This document shows positions 20,401-32,893 of a stretch of 64,000 bases of DNA, in pieces. Under the pieces are notes generated by a model. It did not search any database. It saw nothing but the letters and a program-made list of their open reading frames with translations, and had not been told where the DNA came from. This DNA is from Chaetorhynchus papuensis (lineage: Eukaryota > Chordata > Aves > Passeriformes > Rhipiduridae). How positions within the stretch are numbered: the stretch's first letter is position 1; every line of letters begins with the position of its first letter. The stretch spans positions 186,001-250,000 of the forward strand of contig VWYX01000828.1 in assembly GCA_013396525.1 (NCBI GenBank). Direction: 5' to 3'. The translations under genes were made by a program, and so were the position numbers.

Positions 20401-22079
20401 CAATCCTCCTGAAATCTGAGCCACTGAGAATCCACTTCTTGTTGATTTTTCACCCAGGACTTGTGAAAACTGAGTCTTGGCTTCCCTGATTCCCTGGGAA
20501 TGAAGCAGGAGACCACCAGCACCACTGGCTCTAGGATTGGGCCTTTGTATCCATATAAAATGTCATCTTATTTGGTGAAGAGTTGAGGGGATGTGTGAAG
20601 AGTGGAATTTTGTTGTGTGGCTGAGACATTTTTGGTTGAGCCTGCATCTCCTTTGAGAGAGAGATTGTATAGGGGCAAGGCTGAGCCAGACATAAACAAC
20701 TTTGGGAAGCCGGAAATTCCTTCAGTCCCATGAAAAGAACAATATTTGTGGAAGAGCTGGACAGCCTCGTGCTGGATATAAACCCAGAACAATGGGAGCA
20801 GCAGCATCTCCACCAGGCTTGTTTGGAACAGAAGCCACCCGGAGATGTGAGCGGAGCTTTCATGGCTTTGGCTTTTCTGATGGAATGTGGCTGCTTGCGG
20901 AGGGAGAGGGATTCAGAGCATCCTTGGGACAGAGAGACCTTGGGGCTTTGAAGCTGATACTGTAATTAAGGCCATATTTATATAAAGTAAACATTTGGGA
21001 TGAGAACTTCCTCCTTTCCTGCTGCTCGTGGGTGAAACTGGGGTATTTTGCTTTTTATTCCTGAGCTTGGCCATTTCCAGACTTTCTCCAGCAGCTCAGG
21101 GTGAGGGGACACCACTGATGTCCATGAAAGGAGCTGCCAGAGTGGCTGCTCGTGGCTCCCCAGCATCACTCCTGGCAAATCCCACGCTTGGGATGCTCAG
21201 GAAATGGCTCCCAGGGATCAAGACTGGGATATTTCTCTTAAATGTAACTTAATGCTGCTGGAATCTGTTGTGTAAAATGCCCCAGAAACAGATTGGGAAT
21301 GGATTCTTCCCCAAACCTTTCGCTGTAGTGGGAGGAAGGGGAGAGAGAGGAGCGAAGTCCTGGGGAGAGGAGGTGGCAGGAGGGAGTTGGGGTTGTGATT
21401 TCCCAAATCTCAACCCCATATTCCACCGGCGCTTGTGCTGCACTCTGCCCCTGGCCCTGTTCATCACCACGGGAAGATTTTCTGCCCCTGTTTCAGGAAA
21501 TCAGGGAATCTCCTCTTGCCTAGACCCCTGCCCAGCTGGAATTCTGCTTGAACACCTGCAGGCCACATTGGTGCTGCCTCTCCTGATGAGCAGAGTGCAG
21601 CCAGTAAAGCTCCTCCTGCAGCACCATTTGCTGCCTTTCACTTCCAAGTGGTTCTGAGTTTTCCAGGTCAGCTCAGCCCTCTGTCAGATTAGAGAGAGAA
21701 GCACGGAGAGAGGGAGTTTGATTCTCCTCAGCAGAGAAAGAGGAGAAAACCTCTGAACCTCCCTAAAAAATAATTTACGTGGAAGTGGCTCTTCAGCTGA
21801 GAGGGCACAGCCCAGATGGACCAGCCTGCAGAGGAACTGGAGGGTTATAATTAGGTAGATTATATATAAAAACAATTTTCCAGGAGTTTTGTGGATCTAC
21901 AACCAGCCTGGGCTAAATCCTCTCAATGGCCATGTGAGAACCTGCAAGAGCTTCTCTTTCTGGGCCATTTTTTATAGAGTGAGTTTGGGAGAAAGATTCT
22001 TCTTGCCTGTTGATGTGACCTTCAAAAGAAGAGAGGGATGGAAGGCTCGAGCACAGGCTGGAATGTCTCATTTCATAGA
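20401..22079. other. unique noncoding DNA
   Basis: No gene called. A 73-codon frame (20730-20951, plus) has a peptide of ordinary composition with an internal E-x-L-D-S-L start, but no family is recognised and no splice or conservation evidence is available. AT-rich words lie at 21845-21875 (TTATAATTAGGTAG). Confidence 0.45.
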
Positions 22080-22620
22080 GACACAAGGAAAGTTGGATTG
22101 ATTGATGTATAATTCCCTAAGGGGAGAGAATTTTATTAGAGGAAATGACTGCCAAAAAAATCTTGAAATAATTAATATCAGCACTTGCAGTTTTTAAGTG
22201 CTGTGAGAGAGAGAAAATGAGGAGAATTTATAATCCAGAGCACTGGAGCTGAATTCAGGGGCTGTGTGTTTTATCCAAGGTATTGAACAAGCTGATGGAG
22301 AAGCAGATATTTCACAGTTTCAATTAGCACAGATTACTTTATTACTTTCTCCCAGACAGTAATTATTTTGGTGATGAGGAAGCCTTGCAGATTTTTTAAT
22401 TTTCCCCGTGCATATGGGATAGAGTACAACAATGAACTGTAGTGACAGGAAGTCAGATCCCTTCAGAGCCTCATCTCTCTGAAAGGATGGATGGCTCAAG
22501 GAAACACTTGTGACATTTAACAGCATGCAAGTGTCATAAACGTCTGATCAGGGGAATTAACAGTGTTTATTAGCAAATAGGAAGAGAGCGTTTTAAAATC
22601 CCTTTCATTAGGGGTGTGTT
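22080..22620. promoter_or_regulatory. candidate regulatory island cluster
   Basis: Three sub-blocks: GATTGATGTATAATTCC and GAAATAATTAATATCAGC (22098-22190); CAATTAGCACAGATTACTTT and CAGTAATTATTTTGG (22320-22375); and GTCATAAACGTCTG, GAATTAACAGTGTTTATTAGC (22533-22575). ATAAACGT and TTTATTAG are HOX/CDX-like words. The spacing suggests separate small elements. Confidence 0.28.
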
Positions 22621-25179
22621 TGGAGAACAAGTGGAGCAGAGCGGGTGTGAGAATTTCGAAAAGGAACTGGCACGAGTTGGAGGATTAATGAATCTTTTCC
22701 AGGTGCTTGTGCCTGAGCTCAAACTGTCTCATTTCAGTCCCTGAAATGGGGAATTTAAACTGGGAGTGTGGTGGTTTCAGGGCCCTTTAATGGGCTCATT
22801 TATTTTATGATAAGGGCAGGAGTGTTCTGGGCTCCAGACTTGGCTTCCCCTTTCCTTGGAAATCTTGGCTCTTGAGCTGGGAAGTTCCAGATTTACCATC
22901 CCAAATCTGCTCGAATCTTCCAGGAGGCAGCTCCCAGAGCACAGGTGGCGGATGCTTTTAAGGATTAATAGAATTTAAAATCTGCTTCCTCTGCCTGTTT
23001 AGGGCAGCCTTATGATTTTCTTGTATTTGCCAGCTAAATTGAGAAGAAAGGGCCTGTTTGTCTGCCACACATGTTGCATATTTCACGCTTAAGAAGGACC
23101 TTAATAGGGATATTGTCAGGGAATTCCTAATCCTGTGTATTCCAGGGTGTTATCTCCAAGAATAATTGTTGATAACAGTTTCACACACAGGGTGGATCCA
23201 GCCCCCAGTGCTCATCCACAGGAAGAGTTTCTGTCTAAAGCCTAAGAAGGGACCTGCTGCTTCATGTGTTCATCTCTGCCCAGGCCCTGGAGCCCTTGAA
23301 AAGGAAGGAAAATGGGAGAATATAAGGTTTTATTATTTATTTTGTTATTAATGCCACCAGGCAGGGGTGGTAAATGATTTAAATGGAAGTGCCAGAGGAG
23401 AGCGAGCTCTTGAACTCCTCATTGGAGGCTTAGTGCCTTGGGGGAAATGTGCTGTGCTCCAGCACGGTTTGTCAGGTTCAATAAAGGTGGGAGGGGAAGG
23501 AAGGAGCTGCCCTGTGCTGGATGGGAGGGCAGCTGAAATCATCTGATGCTGCTTTTCCCCCTCAGAGCTTCTGACTTGGCTCAGAAAGCCCCACAGCAGC
23601 AGCAGCCACGTGCACAGAACCAGCTGCAGTTTAAAGGCAGCTTTTGGGAATGTTTTCAGCACTTCCTGCTTTGCCTTTTTCCCCTGACTTTTTTGAAGTG
23701 GAGTTTGACTGACTCTGTGCTGCTGTGGCCAGGGCAAAAATCAGTTGTGTTTGTGCTGTGATCTCTTTTGTGGGGGAGAAAGCTACCGGGGAAAACTGGA
23801 GTAAATCGAAGCCAAATAGTGCTTCTTTTATCTGAATGATTTTCAATCTTTTTCCATGGAAATTTGTGATGGACCAAAGGTTTTTATTTCAATAAGGCCC
23901 TGTTTTCTTGGGGAAAGTGGTTGAGAAAAGACAGGACTTGATGGGATAAGAGGAATTGCAAAGAAACCACTCTGGCCCTGCCCTGTTTCCCATGCTCAGG
24001 CAGAGCTGAGGTTTTATTTTGCTCTGGTACCAATCCATAAAAGTGTGATTAGGAAGCCTGGCTTCCAAGCTGCTACTGAGCAGATGTGCCCATTGTAAAA
24101 TCCCATTTCTCTCATTTATTGCCTGCTTTTTGTTTCCTTCCAGGCCTCTCCCCTGCCCAGCAGCCCAAAGCAAACACTGCTGGCACACTGCAAACGCCAG
24201 CCAGGGCCGAGCAGCCTTTTTTGGGGTACAAAAAAAGAGATTTTATCTGCTCCTCTGGCCCCTGGCAGCTGCCCAGTGCTGTTAGCTCCATTCTTCCCGA
24301 GTAAACACGATTCCCCTGAGCAGAGGTGGGTGATAAAGGCCTCTCTTCTGCATGGCTTTTGTGCACAGCCTTATCAGCCCCTGCCCAGGGATTGTTTTCC
24401 TGGCTCGAAGTGGCAGGACTTTTTCCTGGAGGGGCTGTGTGGGAGATGTTCCTTTTCTTTGCCCTCTGACTGGACAGTTTTGCACACAAAGAAAATAGGA
24501 AAACCAGCTCAAACACTAAGAGCTGTGTATTTCTGTAGGAAAAATCAGCGTGGCTCCACTGATTTCACAAACTTTGATAATTTGCACTGATTTTTCTCTG
24601 GTGTCTCTGATTTGGTTCTAATCCCTCAGCAAAATGAGGGGAAGTTGCCATTTCTGGGGCAGACACGCTGGCCAACAATGGCAATATTTAATCTATAAAT
24701 GAGGAAAGTACTGAATTTGGGGATACTTTTAATGCTCCTGCAGTTCCCTCACTTGGCAGGAGCACCATGGGTTAAAAGGGAAGGAGCCGCTGTGGGCTGG
24801 GCTGCAGAACACCCGTGGAAAACCCAAACCCCTGGTCAGTATTAATCTCTATAATAATAATTAGCCCAAAATGCACAGTTTTATCCCTTTCCGGACTCTG
24901 ACACCAACCAGAGCAGCTGAATTACCCACCAAGCTCTGGAAGAGTCAGTGGACACCTCTCTCTAAGCACTGCCCTTTGCTGTTTTCTCTGTGCCCCTCGT
25001 TTTAGGGGACAAACCAGGTGGGAGAGGAAAAGCAGGAGCTGTTTCGTGGCTTTTTGGTGTGGAGAGCCACTCTAATTTTAGCTCTCTGCCTTATAATTAA
25101 GGCTTTGAGCCGGTTTTTCTCTGCCTCCCCTCTCTGTGGTCGTGTTTACCAGGAGGAAAATAAATAGGAGCTCTCCCAA
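22621..25179. other. unique noncoding DNA
   Basis: Mixed-composition DNA. Minor AT-rich words occur at 22960-22985 and 23330-23350. GTTGATAACAG lies at 23167. Overlapping frames (up to 134 codons at 24112-24516) have no recognised domain. No repeats identified. Confidence 0.5.
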
Positions 25180-25735
25180 GGCCAACTCTCAAATTGTACC
25201 CTTAGAAAATGTTGGGTTTAAATTGCCTGTGGTCCTGAAGCTCTTCCCAAGGCCCTGCCTTGATCTCAGTTTAAGAGCAGCACTATAAATAAGTACAAGC
25301 AATGGTAAATCTCCGAGTAATGTGGTTCCATTATGTAGCAGAAGCTCTAAAAAATCAGCACAAAGATGCTTTGCAACCCAGAAATTCAAACTGCTGCGTC
25401 AAGCACGCTAAAGCTGAAGCATGGAGGAGGAAAAGCCAAACAGATCCTAAAGCCTTAAATTTAATCCACCCCACTGCATTCTGTGCCATGAGGAATCATT
25501 TATTGCTGTAAATCACCAAAAGAGATGATTAATTGCCCGGCATTAGCACCACGTTCTCTGGTGAAATGATCACTCCAGCCACGGCATCAAAACAAATTTC
25601 ACCTCCTCTCCCCAGGATGAAAACAGGGGCACGTTCCCGTGTGTTAATCAAGGCCTCCATTAATCAGGGTAAGACACTGTAATTGTGATTACACTTAGAA
25701 ATCAGTTAATGCTCACCTTAAAATAAACCAGTGCT
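25180..25735. promoter_or_regulatory. candidate regulatory island, long
   Basis: This 550-bp stretch is among the most motif-rich of the window: CACTATAAATAAGTAC, GTAATGTGGTTCCATTATGTAGC, CTTAAATTTAATCC, GAGATGATTAATTGCCCGG (with the PBX/HOX-type TGATTAAT at 25526-25533), GTGTTAATCAAGGCC, CCATTAATCAGG, CTGTAATTGTGATTACAC and CAGTTAATGC. CpGs persist at several points (TGCGTCAAGCACGC, CCCGGC, CACGTTC). Length and intact words make a conserved enhancer plausible. Its target is unknown. Confidence 0.35.
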
Positions 25736-28604
25736 CTCAGCTGCAGGTGCCCACTCGGAGACTTTAAAGCCCTTTTTGGTCTCCACAGCACCTCAAGCAC
25801 TGCCTTGCTTTGCAATCAACTGGACTTTTTTGTTGTCTTTTAATTTCCTCCCTTCAGGACGTTCTGGTGCTGCTTCCAGAGCAAACAGTTCTGTAAGTCA
25901 GGGGCATAAACGTTCCTCAAAGGCAGGGGGGGATCTGGCTGCTGAGGCTGTTAGAGTGAGATGTTAAATGTGGGGTTTTGTCTCTCCTGATCCCTGGAAC
26001 TAATGCCATTTTTGGCAGCGTGCTCTGGCCTGCCTGGCCCTCTCTGCAGCCTGAATAATGCCCTGATTTTCCAGGCTCGGCCTTCAGCTGGGCCTCAGCT
26101 CAAAGGAAATGTCTGCAGTGCAGAGGAGAGGGACTGGCCCGGGTTTGGGGTGTCACACCAGCCTTGAGTGGGTGTTTATTCACTTTATGCCCACACAGCT
26201 CTTGCTGCTCTGTGCCGGTGAGTTTGTCCCAGTGAGCAGAAAACCCAGAGCAAAGGTGATGGCAAGGCTGGTGCAGGCAAAAAACCAGAGTTTGGGACTG
26301 GTTGTTCTGTATGAAACGATTTTTTTGGTGCTTCCCCTTATCAATTAAGCTGCCAGAAGCAAATCCAGATTAGTTTTCGTATCTAGGTCTGACGAGTAAA
26401 CGCTGCTTTGCTTCCTTCTCTAACAGCTCTCCTTTCAAACTTCGCTTGCCTCAGTTCTGGCTGCTGTTGGTGGAGAATTTCCCCGAAGGAAACTACTCCT
26501 TCTGGCCTCTGGGAAGAGCTAACGAGTAGGAATTGCCCTCCCAGCAGCACCGACAGCTCGTGTCCCCTGCCAAGGAGCCAGATGGAGGTGGGCTCTAATC
26601 AGGTCACTGAAGGAGAGGGGAACCGAAAGTCTTGGAGGAGGCAAGAACTGGGAAAGGCTATCACAGCTATTTTTGCTTCCTGAAGAGGAGAGATTAATTT
26701 AGATCGTCTGGTGTACACAGGGAAAGAGGAAAAAAAAAATCTGTTTGAAAACAAAGGGGCCCAGTCCTGACTGTTCTTCTGGGCTTCGTCATTAACGGCG
26801 CTGATGAGAAGGGGAACAAACGGCTCCTGCATCATTACTGAGCCCCAGCCTGTCACACAAACAGCTCCAGACACGGGGCTTTGTTCGCAGCAGAAAGGGA
26901 AGGCACAGATTCCCTGGATGCAGAGAGAAATGCAGGATCTCATGTGGCTGATTTGGGGACACAGAAGTGGTGCTGCCTCGGAAAAACAGCGCTGCTGACG
27001 CACTGCAGGAGTCAGCGGTGCCTTGTGACCTCAGCCCAAAGTGGGAAAATGTTCCAAGGGTCACAAATGGTGAGTCAAGTGAGATGATTCCTGTTGAATT
27101 CTATCACTCTTCACCAGGGGATTTGGGAAGTAAACCCTCTCCTGAAGAGCAAACCACCAAAATGCCTCAAACTCCACGCCAGGGGGGTGGGAACTGATGA
27201 ATGGTCAGGGGTGCTGGGCTGTAAAATAGGTGAGGGGGGTAAAATCCTGTGGTTTGGGTGCTCTGTTCTCCCCTGGCAAATATTTGAACCTGGAAACACT
27301 GATGGAAGAGCAAAGGAAGAAGCTGCAAAGGACTGTGCAGCTGAAAGAATTACAGAAATTTGGGTGTCCCATTTTAAAGCTTAAAGTTAGAGTAATCCTG
27401 CTCTTTGCACTTGAGGGAGGTGAGGGACATGAAGCATCAGGTGGCAACAGTGCAAGCCCTTGGATCTTCTCATTTTCTTGCCCCTTTTCTCCCACAAGTT
27501 TCCCCAAATGATCAGATTTTACTTTTCTGACAGTGGCTGATGGGAGCTGTGAGCTGGGTGAAACGCTGAATGAATGGCAACTGCTCAAAACAGGAGCTGA
27601 AATACAGAAGTAAAGTGAGGTTGGATCTGTTCACAGGCCAATTCCAGGAGTTATTAGCCCACTTCTCCATTCATCAAAGGTTGGTAATTTCTATATTGCC
27701 ACGAGAATCCTAACACAAACACAGTAAATGAAGTGAAAATCTCATATAAATGAAGTGAAAGCTTCATTTGGGACTCAGACTTCATTCCTCTGCCTCACCT
27801 TTTTCTCTCAGAGCAGAGGGAAAGAAGAGTTGATAACAGGGAGAGGTATTGAACCAACCTTTCCCCTCCCGTATTTAAGTTTAGCTCAGCCTCTGACCAA
27901 AGGCTCTGCAAATCAATTAGGGCTGACAGGCCCAGCTCTGAGTGCAGCACCAGGGCAAACGGTGATGTCTCAGCACTGAGAAAAATTCTCCAGCATTTCT
28001 GACCTTGGGTGGAGTAAAACACTCAGGGCATGAGCAAAACAGGGAAAAAAATCATTTATTAGTGAGCTCCAGAGTTGGAGAATAATCAGCTTGCTACAGC
28101 TGCTGGATGGCTTTGGCTGGGATGTGACCAATTTTAAGATTTTTGGAGGAAAATTTCATTTCCAGCATGATTTCCATCCTTCCTGTGAGAAGGTGCATGG
28201 AGTTTCTCTGAAACACCCAAACTTAGGGCTCATTCCTCCCTGGGAAAATGCCATTTGGTGCTGCTGTCCAATGTCCTCGTGCTGGGGCTCCCATCCCTCT
28301 CCCTGTGCTGCTGGACCATTCCCGTTCATCGGGTTCTGTCCCTCATCCCTGGCACCTTTTGGGTGCACAGAAAGATGGATTTTGGCTGATAAAGGCAGCC
28401 CCTCATCCCTGGTTTCGGAGCTGAGGTGTTTTCAGCCCTCTGGTGATGACAAATTGCTGCTTATTGGGATCACACTGATGGGATAAGGGAAGCCTTGGGG
28501 GCCTTCAAACTTCCATTACTTTTTAATGGGAGGAACTTTAATAGAAAGGCTGAAATGCTGCTGCTTATTGCAGTGCCTCAGCACTTCTGGAGCCATAAAT
28601 TCTC
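25736..28604. other. unique noncoding DNA with a small repeat-plus-hairpin
   Basis: No gene called. At 27725-27769 there are two 14-bp copies of TAAATGAAGTGAAA (27725-27738 and 27747-27760). The second forms an inverted repeat AAATGAAG/CTTCATTT with a 6-nt loop. Other frames (up to 134 codons, 26599-27003 minus) lack domains. Confidence 0.5.
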
Positions 28605-28740
28605 CCCTCGCCCCTCCGTTATTACTGATGTATCAATTCTTTCTACTTCTCTGAGCACTTAAATTGAAATAAAATAAGGTTTAGGCTTTATGTATTTTTA
28701 ATATAATGAAATTCAGCTTAAAAGTTGTAGAAAAACAGTC
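28605..28740. promoter_or_regulatory. candidate regulatory island (AT-rich)
   Basis: GTTATTACTGATGTATCAATTC, CTTAAATTGAAATAAAATAAGG, GTATTTTTAATATAATG and CAGCTTAAAAG. The composition is more simply AT-rich than in the other islands, so support is weak. Confidence 0.17.
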
Positions 28741-29512
28741 CTTGGCATGGAGTGCTGTAGATAAAGTCCTCAATGTATGAGAGCAGCAAGAGGGGAAATG
28801 CAGGGCTGCAGATCTGGGAGGGGGAAATTCCCAGTTTGTGGCTGCCTCCCTTATTTCAGATCACCCCCTTTTCCATGTTAATTCTGCCTGGTTGGGTTCA
28901 TCCTGTATTTTACCTGATTTATCCCCTTTTCTCAGCCAAACTGCTGAGGCACAAAGACCCCCCTTGCATTCCGTGTCCCCCACTGCAACAGCAGAGGTGT
29001 GAAAATCCAGGTGGTTTTAGGAATAACCAGGTGAAAATCTCACCTTTTATACAAGGGAAGAAATGAAACAAAAAAGGGTTTGGTTGCTTGGGGGTTTTTT
29101 TGGTGTGGTTTTTGAATTGAAAGTGGATGTTTGAGTTTGAAGTGCTGACAGTCTGAAGGAACATGGGAAAATAGAGGAGTGTGGGTGGATTTGGATGAAC
29201 ATTCCTGGAAAGGGAACTGGACTGAAAGCCCCAAAGGCTCTTTCCCAATTGTTCTGACATTCCCCTGCAGGGTGTGCAGAGAGGACCTCACCAAGCATTG
29301 AGGCCGGTGTGATACTGAGCCTAAATTAAACCCTAAACCCCAAAAAAGCATCCTTTTCTTTACATGGCAAGGAAAAACGGATGTTTTCAGGGAATGTCTC
29401 TTGTTGGAGGCAGAACACTCAGGATAAAGTTCCTGTATTGCAGCATTTGCTGTTCCAGTATTTTTATTGTTGCATAAAATGATCTCAGTCCTTTGGAGCA
29501 GCTCTGAGCTGA
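28741..29512. other. unique noncoding DNA
   Basis: A T/G-rich patch at 29075-29120 (TTTGGTTGCTTGGGGG, then T run) weakly resembles the G/T tract at 3.4 kb. No gene or transposon recognised. Confidence 0.5.
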
Positions 29513-29600
29513 TGAATATATAAAAACATAAAAAAAATATATAAATATATAAAATATTTTAAAAAACATAAATATATATATATATTTGTGGAATATATTG
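29513..29600. repeat. AT-rich microsatellite region
   Basis: ATATA and AAAAACATA words repeat irregularly, ending in (TA)n at 29572-29584. Frames read through it give Phe/Ile/Tyr-rich peptides of no significance. Confidence 0.88.
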
Positions 29601-29815
29601 CCCATGGCTCATTAGAGGAATTACAGTTTGCATAATTGCCAGCTGCCTCGTCCCATTGTCCCCGTGCCCGCTGTGCCCGCCCTGGCACTGGGGGCAGATG
29701 CATTCTTTTATTGTTCCTGATCATTTGAGGGTTTTAATCAGCCAGGAACTGACACAAAACGCTCCCAGCGAGCCCTAATGGGTTCAATAATGATGGACAC
29801 AAAGCTTTTCCCTTT
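29601..29815. promoter_or_regulatory. candidate regulatory island
   Basis: CTCATTAGAGGAATTACAGTTTGCATAATTGCC (29609-29640, containing TTTGCATAA), TTTTATTGTTCCTGATC, GGGTTTTAATCAGCC and GTTCAATAATGATGG, separated by a GC-rich 45-bp spacer. Confidence 0.25.
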
Positions 29816-31104
29816 GGAAGAGGCCAGGGAAGGAGTAGTTGCTGCAGCAGCCTCCATCTCTGTGTCTGAATGAAGTTCACAGCAGCTCTGGGGTCACTGG
29901 GGGGGAGCCTGAGGATAAAATGGGGCCACTTTGAGATTCCTCATCCAGCCAGGCACTAAAATGATCCTTCAGTAAAGGGACTTCAGCACTTCTGCCACTG
30001 AAACCATTTTTCCACACAAGAACCAAGGAGCTCCGTGGATGAGCTGGGTCACAAAAACCACAGCAAAGGCCACAGCTGTGGCTGGGAGCTGGAAAAGCAG
30101 TTTGGAAAATGAAAAATCATAATGAAGAAAGTGGCTTAGACCAAGCTGAAACTGTTTGCTCACAAAATGATTTTTTCCCCTTTGTTTAGGCATTCCTGAG
30201 TACCTCATTTTGTCTCAGACCAACAAATCTTGGGATCTATCAACACCACCACCCTCGAGGTATAAGGTTGGCTGTGATTTGTTTTTTCCCAATCAGTTTA
30301 AGTGGTCCTTAGAATTTTTTGTTTCTTTTCCTGTAAAGAATTTTGTGCTCTTTTGATTTAAAAGGGAAGAGCTTGGTGGGGAAGTCAATGAAATCTTTTC
30401 TTTCCCAGCCCTCCTGGTGCTCCTAAATCTGATTTTAAGTGTCCTCAGTCAGGATCACACAGGATCATTTATCCGTGTGTGAGAGTGCCAGTTGCTTCCA
30501 GGACTCTGTGGAGTAGCTAAATAAATTAAGAAGGGGGGAAAAACCCCAGGAAAAATGGAAATACAGAGATTTCACAGGACAATATCCTGTGTCCAAACGA
30601 GAAGCAGCATGGCAGCAGTTTGCAGGGAGGTTTCTGAGCAGGAATCCATGGATTTGGGAAGGACATCTAGATGTCAATTAACAGAGGCAATGGCACCGTT
30701 ATCGTGTGCCCAGAGGGTCACAGACCTTCCTGCTGCCTTTAGGAGCAGTAATTGAGCAAATTAAATCATCCTGGGGCAGGGCTGTGCTGTCAGGTGCTGC
30801 GTGAGTCCTGAGCAGGGGCTGTCTGGAGGGAGAACCGTGGCAGAAAAGAGGGATAAACAGTGGGGAAGGAGGGAAAATGCTGCCCACAGCAAGCTGGGAG
30901 CTTTGTGTCCAGGTGGGAGCAGCAGCCTCGGGTTCTGGAGAGGGTCTGAGGTGCCTCCTGCAGAATTCTGCCCCATTCCTCACCCTTCCAAAGCCTCTGG
31001 GCCTCTTCCCTCTCCTGCCCACCCAAAATATCCCATCTCGCATTCCATGCTCCACATCCCATAGCACTTGTTGGTCCAGCAGGAACAGCAAACCTTCAGG
31101 ATCT
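29816..31104. other. unique noncoding DNA
   Basis: No gene called. Frames of 60-130 codons (for example 30699-31091 minus) have no domains. No repeat recognised until the CR1 fragment at 31.1 kb. Confidence 0.5.
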
Positions 31105-31198
31105 GGGTTTGGAGCAGCCTGGGATGGTGGGAGGTGTCCCTGCCCATGGGATGGGATTTAAGATCCCTTCCAAACCAGTCTGGGATTCCACGATTCCC
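31105..31198 (+). mobile_element. CR1 LINE fragment, 3' end, plus strand
   Basis: GGAGCAGCCTGGGATGGTGG, AGGTGTCCCTGCCCATGG, GATTTAAGATCCCTTCCAAACC and a terminal GGGATTCCACGATTCC that represents the CR1 octamer repeat. About 94 bp, strongly 5' truncated. Confidence 0.9.
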
Positions 31199-31539
31199 AA
31201 GCCTGCACTGAAATATATGGGAAACAGGGAGATGCAACCCCCCTGCAAACGGATCCAGCAGCAGCTCAGACCCCCCTGCTCTGGGTGGGGTGTAAATCTA
31301 CCAGGTTTAACAATCAAATGATGGCAGCTCAGCACAAGGAAAATGAGGGCTGCTCCGAAGGCACCGTGACCCTCCGTGCAGCAGCCCTGGCAGGGGGCCA
31401 GGCCAGCACTTAGTGGGATGGTTCTGGAACAACGAGGAGGCTGAATGACATTTCTCATATTAATATCTATCCTCTCCCCGTCCCCCAGCATGCTAAATTC
31501 AACTTTGCTCCAGCCACGCCAGTCCAGGCTTGTATTTCC
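31199..31539. other. unique noncoding DNA
   Basis: Ordinary DNA downstream of the CR1 3' end. Nothing recognised. Confidence 0.55.
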
Positions 31540-31980
31540 ATTTTCCAGCTGAGTTTTGGGATCGTTTATTAAGCCAGCAACAATTACATCAAGTCCTAGT
31601 GCAGCTGTTAATTATAAGGAAATAGGGACTTGTTTCAGTAATCCTACTATTGTGTTGTGGGCTTGCATCCTCTTTCTAACTTAGTTTGTTAATCAGATAG
31701 AAATAGGAAATTGGGATGCTTGGAAGAATCACAGCATCCGAATTTCCAAGCCCGGGTGCCTCTTTTCCTTTAAGCCTTAACCCGAAAGGTTTATTTTTAA
31801 AATTGCTCTCACTCTGTGGTATCTCTTTGGAGCTTCTGTTCCATTTGGCAACTTCAGCAGCTCATTAGGGCTTCTTGCTTTTATTTTGACTGGGGTAATG
31901 AGGGCTGTAAAGAATTGCGAGTCTGCATTGGTATTAATAAAAACCAGAGTGCAAAGGGCAGAGCTGATAAATCCTGCTCT
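31540..31980. promoter_or_regulatory. candidate regulatory island
   Basis: CGTTTATTAAGCC, GCAACAATTACATCAAG, GCTGTTAATTATAAGG, CAGTAATCCTACTATTG and GTTTGTTAATCAGATAG lie in 31560-31700. Weaker AT-rich words (GGTATTAATAAAAACC) lie at 31930-31945. The first 150 bp are the better candidate. Confidence 0.27.
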
Positions 31981-32786
31981 GTAAACGGGGGGAGAATGAA
32001 GCAGGAAAACATCTCAGCCAGGATTTAGCTCTAAGCTCCCTCAGCAGGGCCCAGCTTTGTGAGGGATGGTTCATCTGTGGGTATGAAATCAGCCACGTGG
32101 GGGTTGCTCCTTGATTTTCAGCATATTTGGTGTTCTCAGGCAGCAGGGAAAGCACTTCCCAGTGCCTCCCGTCCCTCCCGCTGTGCCAGGCTGGGTGTGA
32201 GCAGCAGGTGGGTGAGCTCTGGCCCAGACTGAGCAGATGGCTCAGCTGTCCCTGCTCCTCAGGCTCCTACCTTGACTCAGGGCTTTTCTTTTCCCGGGGT
32301 GAATTAGGGACAAGGAGGAGAATCCCTCCCCTGCTGCCGGTTCCACGTGGGCTCAGCCCAGCGCCGCTGTCCCCGTGCGTTTCCCCGTCTCAGGATTGCT
32401 CCTGGCTCACCTGGCTTTCTCCTGTTGCCATGGCAGAGGCTGCAGGCACAGCTTGAAACCCTCTGCTGTCACCTCCACAGGCTCTGAGCACGTGTGGCTG
32501 CTGCTGCTGCAGTCCCTGCACATAAATATTTCATGTCTACAGCCAAGCAACGGGAAGAATCCATTTAATCAGCCCGAGTGCCACCATGCCCCGATGAGGG
32601 GTGGGATTTGCAGGACTAAACGAGGCTTTGGAGGCTCTGGGATCATGTCCAGGCCTGGCTTTCCTTCCCTGAACCCACTGTGAAACCCAGACTGTTGCTG
32701 CCCCACATCGCTCTGTGCCCCCTGAAAATTCATCATTCGCCATTCCCAGTGTTCTCAGTCTGGCCTGGCTCCAGAGAGGTCTGACA
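31981..32786. other. unique noncoding DNA, locally CpG-richer
   Basis: At 32290-32400 the sequence is GC-rich with scattered CpGs (CCCGGGG, CCACGTGG, CAGCGCCGC, GTGCGTTTCCCCG). It is too short and sparse for a CpG island call. No gene recognised. Confidence 0.45.
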
Positions 32787-32893
32787 GAGAGGAGGTTTAG
32801 ATGGGAAATTAGGGAAAAATCCTCCCCTGTGAGGGTGGGGAGGCCCTGGAATGGATTTCCCAGAGCAGCTGTAGCTGCCCCATCCCTGGCACA
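32787..32893 (+). mobile_element. CR1 LINE fragment, internal 3' UTR piece, plus strand
   Basis: GAGGAGGTTTAGATGGGAAATTAG, a CCTGTGAGGGTGGGGAGGCC block and CAGAGCAGCTGTAGCTGCCC match the CR1 3' UTR. The match ends at CCATCCCTGGCAC, before the true 3' terminus, so the copy is truncated at both sides or broken by later change. Confidence 0.82.

Noticed and set aside
20730..20951. 73-codon frame with a protein-like composition
   Set aside because: No family recognised, no splice evidence, and length is within chance. Kept only as a remark in the region entry.
28441..28480. GTGATGA and CTGA as C/D snoRNA boxes
   Set aside because: The boxes are only about 35 bp apart with no terminal stem.
32290..32400. 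CpG island
   Set aside because: CpGs are scattered over about 100 bp only, too short and sparse.
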